DNA of 32,198 nt, taken from assembly GCF_000281955.1 (NCBI RefSeq), contig NZ_AKKF01000021.1:1-32198 (forward strand), written 5' to 3'. Shown piece by piece: positions 1 through 5,568 of the stretch. The translations under genes and the position numbers were made by a program. This stretch comes from Caulobacter sp. AP07 (GTDB taxonomy: Bacteria; Pseudomonadota; Alphaproteobacteria; Caulobacterales; Caulobacteraceae). How positions within the stretch are numbered: position 1 is the stretch's first letter; the number at the start of each line of letters is the position of its first letter. Below the pieces are notes generated by a model. The model saw only the letters and a program-made list of their open reading frames with translations. It was not told the DNA's origin and did no database searches.

Positions 1-1
1 G

Positions 2-94
2 GCGGGTCAGTTCGCCAGCCATGAGGCCGTAAAGGCTTGGCTTCTGTCCTGGGGCGCCCCGAACGAGCTTCCGCCGCCCAAGGCCGGCGACTGA
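2..94 (+). CDS. Type II antitoxin, C-terminal fragment (gene starts before the window)
   Basis: An open frame enters from the left edge and stops with TGA. The last 30 residues include SHEAVKAWLLSWG and end in ELPPPKAGD. This tail is typical of the small ribbon-helix-helix/CopG-like antitoxins that pair with ParE/RelE toxins, where a GxFxSHExVxxWLxSWG stretch precedes a short proline-rich end that wraps the toxin. A ParE/RelE toxin follows on the same strand after 56 bases, which supports the call. The DNA-binding N-terminus, and so the autoregulatory promoter, lie outside the window. Family assignment is from motif memory. Confidence 0.75.
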   Translation, partial: AGQFASHEAVKAWLLSWGAPNELPPPKAGD

Positions 95-117
95 CACTCC
101 AACATGTCGTAACAGCA

Positions 118-145
118 GGCTCCGGGAGCCTCTAGCTCCCGAGCC
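118..145 (+). promoter_or_regulatory. Hairpin between antitoxin stop and toxin start
   Basis: GGCTCCGGGAGC (118-129) and GCTCCCGAGCC (135-145) pair with one bulged base around a five-base loop. The structure ends five bases before the toxin ATG at 151. It covers the only purine-rich stretch (GAG, 141-143) that could act as a ribosome-binding site. No T-run follows, so it is not a standard terminator. Inference: it may lower toxin translation relative to antitoxin. Confidence 0.45.
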
Positions 146-150
146 CCAGC

Positions 151-438
151 ATGACCGATGTCCCTCCGCCTCGTGTAATCTGGTCCCCCAGAGCCATCCG
201 GGACCTCGCCGGCATCCGCACCTATATCGGGCAGTTCGCTCCCCTCGCGGCGCAACGCTTCACGGCCCGTCTGATCGGAGCCGTTGAGAGCCTGGCTGAG
301 CACCCGAATCGGGGCCGGCCGGTCGGCCAGGGCGTGCGGGAGTTGGTCGCGATCAGGCCGTACTTGGTGCTCTATGAGGTCGGAGGCGAAGGGGTGCGGA
401 TTCTCCACATCAAGCACGGCGCGCAGCGGCCAGACTAA
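151..438 (+). CDS. ParE/RelE-family type II toxin
   Basis: A 95-residue basic protein with the ParE/RelE fold signature: an N-terminal beta strand and WSPRAIRDLAGIRTYI helix, a central EHPNRGRPV loop, then RELVAIRPYLVLYEV and a C-terminal strand VRILHIKHGAQRP. Members poison DNA gyrase (ParE) or cut ribosome-bound mRNA (RelE); the sequence alone does not settle which, although the RP-x-LVLYEV and HIKHG pattern fits ParE better. It follows the antitoxin fragment ending at 94. The start is fixed by an in-frame TAG at 133-135, with ATG at 151 as the next start. There is no clear Shine-Dalgarno, and a hairpin sits just upstream. The 56-base spacing is wider than the overlap usual in such operons. 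Confidence 0.88.
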   Translation: MTDVPPPRVIWSPRAIRDLAGIRTYIGQFAPLAAQRFTARLIGAVESLAEHPNRGRPVGQGVRELVAIRPYLVLYEVGGEGVRILHIKHGAQRPD

Positions 439-450
439 GCGCCACTACAC

Positions 451-1134
451 CTAGGCCCGTTCGAAGCGCTTCACGCACCAGTACTTGAAACCCTGGTCCA
501 GCGTCTTCTTCAGGCCGCGCTTCTGCAGGGCCAGGCCGATCATGGTGTTGAAGAAGCCGTGCGCCACGACCAGCACCTCCTGGCCGCCCTCCGACAGGCC
601 GATCAGCAGCTCGGCCGCCTGGTCGGCGCGGACCTCGGCCTGGGCGCGGCTTTCCTGGCCGGCGTGGTGGTTGAAGAACCACCACCAGAAACGGGCGAAG
701 AAGCCCCAGTTCTGGGGCGACATCTTGATCCAGCGCGGCCAGGGCGGCGGCGGCAGCGGGGCCTCGATGAACAGCGGGTCGCTGGCGAAGGCCTTGCCGG
801 CGGTGACGGCGTGGGCGGTCTCGATCGAGCGGCGGCGGGTGGAGGCGATGATCGTCCCGGCCCGCCGGGCGGCGGCCTTCAGCGATTCCGGCGGCGTCTG
901 GCCGGGCAGCAGGCCGCCCTCCTCGTACAGCGCCCACCAGTCGCCATAGGCCGGGGCGTTGAAACGGACCTTGCGCGACAGGGCCGGTTCGCCGTGCCGG
1001 GCCAGGGTGATGGCGCCGGGCCGAGAGGCGGTCGCGCCCCCAGGCGATCGGTCAGCGGGCGATCGGTCGGTTGGCGATCGGTCGACGGGCGATCGGTCGG
1101 CGGAAAGGTGGTCGGCGGGCAATTCGTCGGCCAT
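451..1134 (-). CDS. Histidine phosphatase family protein
   Basis: A 227-residue protein. LARHGEP at 44-50 is the RHG motif whose His47 would form the phosphohistidine. STRRRSIETA (99-108) supplies the second arginine, an Ile-Glu-Ala near 125 the acid, and VVAHGFFN (189-196) the second catalytic histidine. This matches the phosphoglycerate-mutase-like superfamily; the substrate cannot be deduced. Residues about 10-32 are a low-complexity DRSPxDRSP tract encoded by a 15-base tandem repeat, and they precede the catalytic core, so the N-terminus is probably disordered. The frame stays open far upstream across the HDAC gene, but that part is shadow. The ATG at 1134 is chosen because it lies after the HDAC stop at 1182. 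Both genes read leftward. Confidence 0.82.
   Translation of the reverse strand: MADELPADHLSADRSPVDRSPTDRSPADRSPGGATASRPGAITLARHGEPALSRKVRFNAPAYGDWWALYEEGGLLPGQTPPESLKAAARRAGTIIASTRRRSIETAHAVTAGKAFASDPLFIEAPLPPPPWPRWIKMSPQNWGFFARFWWWFFNHHAGQESRAQAEVRADQAAELLIGLSEGGQEVLVVAHGFFNTMIGLALQKRGLKKTLDQGFKYWCVKRFERA
1044..1101. repeat. 15-base tandem repeat (four copies) in the phosphatase 5' coding region
   Basis: The core GCGATCGGTC recurs at 1044, 1059, 1074 and 1089, an exact 15-base period with a variable five-base spacer. Read on the minus strand it encodes repeats of DRSPx. The period is a multiple of three, so copy-number change would keep the frame. Confidence 0.85.
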
Positions 1135-1181
1135 TGATTCTGGAAGTCCGATTTCGCGCCTCGCGCGAACCCTCGAACCTC

Positions 1182-2102
1182 TCACCCCTCCTGCAACGCT
1201 CTGACATGCGCCGCCGCCGAGCGGCCGAGCGCCTCTAGGTCGTAGCCGCCCTCGAGCGAGGAAACAATACGCCCGCCGCAACGCCGGTTCGCCACCGAGG
1301 CGATCGCCCGGGTCGCCCAGGCGAAATCCTCGGCCTCCAGGCTCTGCTGGGCCAGGGGATCGCGGACATGGGCGTCGAAGCCGGCCGAGACCAGGATCAG
1401 CTCGGGGGCGAAGCCGTCCACCTGCTCCATCAGCCCCTCGAAGCCCCGGCGCCAGACCTCGCGGGGCGCATGGGGCGCGACGGTGGCGTTGGCGACGTTG
1501 CCGACGCCCGATTCGGACGGATCGCCAGTGCCGGGATAGAGCGGCGACTGGTGGATGGAGGCGAAGAACACGCTCGGATCGCGCTCGAACACCGCCTGGG
1601 TGCCGTTGCCGTGGTGGACGTCGAAATCGACGATCGCCACCCGCTTCAGGCCCGAGGCCTGGGCGACCCGCGCCGCCACGGCGATGTTGGAGAACACGCA
1701 GAAACCCATGGCCACGCCCGGTTCGGCATGATGGCCCGGCGGCCGCACGGCGCAGAAGGCCCGCGTCTGCCGGCCCGTCGCCACCGCCCGGGTCGCGTCG
1801 GCCACGGCGCCGGCGGCGCGGCGCGCGGCGGTCAGGCTGCCGGCCGACAGCACGGTGTCGGGGTCCAGGGCGCGGGTCCCGGCTCGCGGCGCGGCGGCCA
1901 GGATGGTGTCGATGAAGCCTTGCGGATGGACCAGGGCCAGGTCGGCGAAGTCGACCAGCGGGGCCTCGAAGGCCTCCAGGTCCAGGCCGGCGTCGTCTTC
2001 CAGCGCGTCGATCACCGCCCGCAGGCGCTCGGGCCGCTCGGCGTGGTTGTCGCCGGGCCGATGGTCGAGCATATCCAGATGGGTATAGAGCGCGACATCC
2101 AT
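1182..2102 (-). CDS. Histone deacetylase family protein (class II-like zinc amidohydrolase)
   Basis: A 306-residue protein with the full arginase/deacetylase signature. [10 protein letters not shown] (120-129) carries the tandem histidines 124/125. [11 protein letters not shown] (158-168) gives zinc ligands Asp161 and His163, [10 protein letters not shown] (241-250) gives Asp243, and [10 protein letters not shown] (283-292) holds the transition-state tyrosine 287. All catalytic residues are present, so it should be an active zinc deacetylase. Bacterial homologues act on acetylated small molecules such as polyamines, or on acetyl-lysine; the substrate here is not evident. It starts with ATG 16 bases from the divergently transcribed GNAT acetyltransferase, so the two could share a regulatory region. 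The histidine phosphatase follows 47 bases downstream on the same strand. Confidence 0.93.
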   Translation of the reverse strand: MDVALYTHLDMLDHRPGDNHAERPERLRAVIDALEDDAGLDLEAFEAPLVDFADLALVHPQGFIDTILAAAPRAGTRALDPDTVLSAGSLTAARRAAGAVADATRAVATGRQTRAFCAVRPPGHHAEPGVAMGFCVFSNIAVAARVAQASGLKRVAIVDFDVHHGNGTQAVFERDPSVFFASIHQSPLYPGTGDPSESGVGNVANATVAPHAPREVWRRGFEGLMEQVDGFAPELILVSAGFDAHVRDPLAQQSLEAEDFAWATRAIASVANRRCGGRIVSSLEGGYDLEALGRSAAAHVRALQEG

Positions 2103-2118
2103 GCGAGGATCCTAACCG

Positions 2119-2655
2119 TTGAGCACCGCCGCGACCATCCGCCCCTGCACGCTCCGGCGAGCCACGATCGAGGACGCCGACACGGTGTCGAGCCTCGGCG
2201 CCCGCACCTTCACCGAGACCTTCGCCCATCTCTATCCGTCCGAGGACCTGGAAACCTTCCTGGCCTACGCCTACGGCCTGGAGCGGACCCGGCTCGACCT
2301 GGCCGATCCCGACAAGGCCATCTGGTTGCTGGAGGACGCGGACGGCGAGGCCATCGGCTACGCCCTGGCCGGCCCCTGCGGCCTGCCCCACCCCGACGCC
2401 AGCCCCGCGCACGGCGAGCTGCACCGGGTCTATGTGCTGAAGTCGCACCAGGGCGGCGGCCGCGGCTCGCTGCTGCTGAACACGGCGCTGGACTGGCTGG
2501 AGAAGGACGGCCCGCGCCCGCTGTGGATCGGCGTGTGGTCCGAGAACTTCGGAGCCCAGAAGCTCTATGGCCGCATGGGCTTCGACAAGGTCGGCGAGTA
2601 CCGCTTCGCGGTCGGCGAGACGCGGGACCTGGAATTCATCCTGCGACGGGGGTGA
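2119..2655 (+). CDS. GNAT family N-acetyltransferase
   Basis: A 178-residue protein. The start is TTG, supported by GAGGA at 2105-2109 nine bases upstream. RPCTLRRATIEDADTVSSLG is the usual GNAT N-terminal strand and helix. LHRVYVLKSHQGGGRGSLLL holds the acetyl-CoA pyrophosphate-binding motif A (Q-G-G-G-R-G), and IGVWSENFGAQKLYGRMGF is the motif B region with the conserved tyrosine. It probably acetylates a small-molecule or protein amine; the substrate is unknown. It is head-to-head with the deacetylase-like gene, only 16 bases apart. An acetylase/deacetylase pair is suggestive but not proof of a shared substrate. Confidence 0.9.
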   Translation: MSTAATIRPCTLRRATIEDADTVSSLGARTFTETFAHLYPSEDLETFLAYAYGLERTRLDLADPDKAIWLLEDADGEAIGYALAGPCGLPHPDASPAHGELHRVYVLKSHQGGGRGSLLLNTALDWLEKDGPRPLWIGVWSENFGAQKLYGRMGFDKVGEYRFAVGETRDLEFILRRG

Positions 2656-2669
2656 AACCGGCCTCGCCT

Positions 2670-2706
2670 TTCTCCACCGCAAGCGGCAAAGCTTTGCCAG
2701 GGAGAA
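2670..2706. repeat. Small palindromic element between the GNAT gene and the exported protein
   Basis: TTCTCC (2670-2675) pairs with GGGAGAA (2700-2706), and inside lies the perfect 14-base palindrome GGCAAAGCTTTGCC (2685-2698). The outer TTCTCC/GGAGAA and the CCGCAAGCGG motif resemble the arms of the larger element at 23896-24061, so it may be a degenerate copy of the same family. It has no T-run, so it is a poor terminator candidate. Confidence 0.5.
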
Positions 2707-2721
2707 TCGCGGGGAACGCCG

Positions 2722-3426
2722 ATGAAATGGATGACGATGCTGGCCTGTGTCGCGGCGCTGGCCGCGACGCCGGCCCTGGCCCAGACCGAGCCCACGGCCG
2801 AGCAGTTGGCGGCCAAGCGCGCCGCCGCCAAGACCGAGGGCGACGCCCTGCTGGCTAAGGCGGGCGCGGCGGCCTTCTTCGACAATTTGAGCGACAGCAA
2901 GGACGAGACCGGGGTCATCCTGCAGCACAAGGGCTCCGGTCTCTACTGCATCTTCAATCCGGGACGCACCGACAGCGAGGTCGTGCTGTTCAAGCCCGAC
3001 GGCACGGACGTCGGCTGCAACAGCGTCACGTTCGCCGACAGTCGCACCGTCTACGCCACCCGTTCCAGCCAAACCCTGAACCAGGCCCTGGAACAGTCGG
3101 TGGCGGCCCTGAAGATCAAGCACCCGAAGGCCAAGCCCTATCGCGGCAAGACCTCGAACCTCGTCGCGATGATGACGGCCACGGGTAAAATCCCGCCCAG
3201 TCGCACCGAACGCTTCATCGACGGCGGAACCTATGAAAGCGTCTCGGTGGCCGTCGTCGATGGTTGGGAGATCAAGCTGCGGCTCAGCGGCGAAGCCGCC
3301 AACGCCTCATTCCTGGCTAGCTCGGGCGACGGCATGGGCTGGCTGATGTACCTGTTCAAGGCGGTTCAATATCATAAGGCGCCAGCGGACACGTCGTCTC
3401 CCGCCGCTGGACAGCCCGCCTCCTGA
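2722..3426 (+). CDS. Exported protein of unknown function
   Basis: A 234-residue protein with a clear Sec signal peptide: MKW, a hydrophobic core, and ATPALA before a predicted cleavage near residue 20. The mature protein begins with a charged helical segment (QTEPTAEQLAAKRAAAK). It then contains a SGLYCIFNPG stretch and a VGCNSVTF stretch, whose two cysteines could form a periplasmic disulfide. A VAVVDGWEIKLRLSGE strand is near the C-terminus. I do not recognise the family. GGGGAA at 2711-2716 is a good ribosome-binding site six bases before the ATG. It could be cotranscribed with the acetyltransferase 66 bases upstream, but a palindromic element lies between. Confidence 0.8.
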   Translation: MKWMTMLACVAALAATPALAQTEPTAEQLAAKRAAAKTEGDALLAKAGAAAFFDNLSDSKDETGVILQHKGSGLYCIFNPGRTDSEVVLFKPDGTDVGCNSVTFADSRTVYATRSSQTLNQALEQSVAALKIKHPKAKPYRGKTSNLVAMMTATGKIPPSRTERFIDGGTYESVSVAVVDGWEIKLRLSGEAANASFLASSGDGMGWLMYLFKAVQYHKAPADTSSPAAGQPAS

Positions 3427-3468
3427 AGGCCATCCTGGGTTCGAACAACCGTTCGAGATCCCCACCCG

Positions 3469-4647
3469 ATGTTCTTCCGCTTCTTCTCCGAGCTCCGCCA
3501 GGCCAAGGTGCCGGTCAGCCTGCGCGAATACCTCCTGCTGATGGAGGCCCTCGACAAGGACGTCATCGATCGCCGGATCGAGGACTTCTACTTCCTGTCG
3601 CGGGCCAGCCTGGTGAAGGACGAGAAGAACCTCGACAAGTTCGACCGGGTGTTCAGCCACGTCTTCAAGGGCCTGGAGACGGTGGAGGACGGCATCACCG
3701 CCGAGATTCCGGCCGAGTGGCTGAGGCTGCTGACCGAGAAGTTCCTCACCGACGAGGAGAAGGCGCAGATCGAGGCCCTGGGCGGCTTCGAGAAGCTGAT
3801 GGAGACCCTGCAGGAGCGCCTTCGCGAGCAGAAGGAGCGCCACGAGGGCGGCTCCAAGTGGATCGGCACCGGCGGCACCAGCCCGTTCGGGGCCAACGGC
3901 TACAATCCCGAAGGCGTGCGCATCGGCCAGGACAAGAGCCGCCACGGCAAGGCGGTCAAGGTCTGGGACAAGCGCGAGTACAAGAACCTCGACGACAGCG
4001 TCGAACTGGGCACCCGCAACATCAAGGTCGCCCTGCGCCGCCTGCGCAAGTTCGCCCGCCAGGGGGCGCTGGAGGAGCTGGACCTCAACGGCACCATCCG
4101 CGGCACGGCCGAGAAGGGCTATCTGGACATCCAGATGCGCCCCGAGCGCCGCAACACCATCAAGGTGCTGCTGTTCTTCGACATCGGCGGCTCGATGGAC
4201 GGCCACATCAAGCTCTGCGAGGAGCTGTTCAGCGCCGCCAAGACCGAGTTCAAGCACCTGGAATTCTTCTACTTCCACAACTGCCTGTACGAGGCCGTGT
4301 GGAAGGACAACCGCCGCCGCCAGGCCGAGAAGACCCCGACCTGGGAGGTGCTCCACAAGTTCCCCCACGACTACAAGGTGATCTTCGTGGGCGACGCGAC
4401 GATGAGCCCCTACGAGATCACCTATCCGGGCGGCAGCGTCGAGCACTGGAACGAGGAGGCCGGGGCCATGTGGATGACCCGGGTCACCGACATCTACCAG
4501 AGCGCCGTCTGGCTCAACCCCACCCCCGAGCGCCACTGGGACTACACCCAGTCGATCGGGGTGATGAAGCAGCTGATGAACGACCGGATGTTCCCGCTGA
4601 CCATCGAGGGGCTGGACAAGGCGATGCGGGAGCTGGTGCGGGGGTAG
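3469..4647 (+). CDS. CoxE-like VWA domain protein
   Basis: A 392-residue protein. The N-terminus (FFRFFSELRQAKVPVSLREY) is typical of the CoxE-like VWA family, as are the central SPFGANGYNPEGVRIGQ stretch and LLFFDIGGSMDGH (residues 234-246). The metal-ion site reads D-I-G-G-S (238-242), so the first serine of the canonical DxSxS is glycine. Members usually work with a MoxR-type AAA+ ATPase to assemble or activate metalloenzymes or complexes. No MoxR gene is next to it here, so the partner must be elsewhere, or lies outside the window. No signal peptide or membrane segment is seen, so it is predicted cytoplasmic. It converges with the HTH gene, seven bases apart. Confidence 0.87.
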   Translation: MFFRFFSELRQAKVPVSLREYLLLMEALDKDVIDRRIEDFYFLSRASLVKDEKNLDKFDRVFSHVFKGLETVEDGITAEIPAEWLRLLTEKFLTDEEKAQIEALGGFEKLMETLQERLREQKERHEGGSKWIGTGGTSPFGANGYNPEGVRIGQDKSRHGKAVKVWDKREYKNLDDSVELGTRNIKVALRRLRKFARQGALEELDLNGTIRGTAEKGYLDIQMRPERRNTIKVLLFFDIGGSMDGHIKLCEELFSAAKTEFKHLEFFYFHNCLYEAVWKDNRRRQAEKTPTWEVLHKFPHDYKVIFVGDATMSPYEITYPGGSVEHWNEEAGAMWMTRVTDIYQSAVWLNPTPERHWDYTQSIGVMKQLMNDRMFPLTIEGLDKAMRELVRG

Positions 4648-4654
4648 GACCGCC

Positions 4655-4927
4655 CTACAGCCCCGCCCGCTCCAGCGCCTCGCGCACCACGTCGGGCGCG
4701 TGGTCGACCACCCGCAGATAGGCGGTCAGCGCCGTGTCGGGCCGGGCCTGGCCCAGTTCCAGCATGGCCAGTTGGTCGAGAGGGATGCAGAAGGCGCGGG
4801 CGAATTCGTCCTGCGACAGGCCGCTGCGCCAGCGCACCGCCTGAACCAGGGCGCGGGCCGAGCGGGCATGGCCGGGGTCGGCGGCCTCGTCGACGGCCAA
4901 GTCTGCGGCGGTTTCGGCTCTGGTCAT
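4655..4927 (-). CDS. Small helix-turn-helix (Xre-type) DNA-binding protein
   Basis: A 90-residue protein. ALVQAVRWRSGLSQDEFARAFCIPLDQLAMLELGQARPD is a clear Xre/HTH_3 helix-turn-helix (about residues 25-63), followed by a short C-terminal helix ending VVREALERAGL. AGGAG seven bases upstream supports the ATG at 4927; the longer open frame through the next gene lacks such a signal. The shape resembles HigA/MqsA-like antitoxin regulators, which often carry this HTH followed by LxxWExGxRxP, but no toxin-like gene adjoins it. It may therefore act as a stand-alone regulator or an orphan antitoxin. The next gene on this strand (5047-5514) is an exported protein. Confidence 0.82.
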   Translation of the reverse strand: MTRAETAADLAVDEAADPGHARSARALVQAVRWRSGLSQDEFARAFCIPLDQLAMLELGQARPDTALTAYLRVVDHAPDVVREALERAGL

Positions 4928-5046
4928 GGCAATGCTCCTGGCGCTTGCCCCCGGGGCGAGGGTGTAGACCCGTTGCGTTGCAGGAATTCGACGGCATTGC
5001 GTCGAGTACGGGACTCTGTTGGGGCGATGACAGGCGCCGAGCGCGC

Positions 5047-5514
5047 CTAACGCGTCGGCTGGGCGGCCATCGCCCGGGCCTTGGCCTCGACCGCCTCGAC
5101 GCCCTTCAGCGGGTCGCCGGCCGCCTCGAGCATGGCGTTGAAGCGCTTGAGGTCCTTGGTGCTGATCTTCTGGACGTCCTTCTCCTTGGCCCATTCCAGG
5201 CCGATCAGCTGGCCCAGGCGGCAGGCCTTGGGCAGGAGCAGGGGCTGTTCGGCCGCGCCGCCCTTGGCCAGCAGCTTGCCGACGACGTCGTTCCAGTTGG
5301 GCGAGCCGGCGAAGCAGAACGACAGGTGGTCGCAGGTCCCGGTCCAGAACCGCTTGTACCAGCGCAGATGTTCGTCGGTGTCGAAGCGCAGGGTGTCGGT
5401 CGGCCTGACCACCGCCCGGCAATCGGGCCGCACGAACTCCCCGGCCCGGACCGTCGACGCGCCGGCCAACACCACAACCGCCGCGACCACGGCTCCAACC
5501 TCACGCAACGCCAC
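5047..5514 (-). CDS. Exported protein of unknown function
   Basis: About 155 residues from the GTG at 5514. That start has AGGAAG six bases upstream and yields a compact signal peptide (ALREVGAVVAAVVVLAGAS with cleavage near VRA-GE). A GTG at 5547 would extend it by 11 basic residues and is the alternative. The mature protein has cysteines in RPDCRAVVRP, GTCDHLSFCFAG and PKACRLG, which suggests periplasmic disulfides. Two tryptophan-rich stretches (HLRWYKRFWTG and NWNDVVGKLL) follow, then a charged helical C-terminus. I do not recognise the family. It sits between the HTH gene and the DinG-like helicase, all on the minus strand. Confidence 0.75.
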   Translation of the reverse strand: MALREVGAVVAAVVVLAGASTVRAGEFVRPDCRAVVRPTDTLRFDTDEHLRWYKRFWTGTCDHLSFCFAGSPNWNDVVGKLLAKGGAAEQPLLLPKACRLGQLIGLEWAKEKDVQKISTKDLKRFNAMLEAAGDPLKGVEAVEAKARAMAAQPTR

Positions 5515-5568
5515 TGTACGCTTCCTCGACGCCGGTCCCCCGGACACTTCTCAAGCGGCTGTTAAAGC

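Noticed and set aside
1044-1101. Short regularly spaced repeat as a CRISPR array
   Set aside because: The unit is only 10 bases with five-base spacers and is coding; it is a tandem repeat.
1368-2858. Plus-strand 496-codon frame over HDAC and GNAT
   Set aside because: It covers genes with full catalytic motifs in other frames and shows shadow composition.
1135-3123. Minus-strand extension of the histidine phosphatase frame to 890 codons
   Set aside because: It runs through the HDAC gene and antisense to the GNAT and exported-protein genes, and is Arg/Gly/Ala-rich without motifs.
3307-4536. Minus-strand 409-codon frame opposite the VWA gene
   Set aside because: Leu/Ala/Val/His-rich mirror of the VWA codons, with no ribosome-binding site or recognisable domain.
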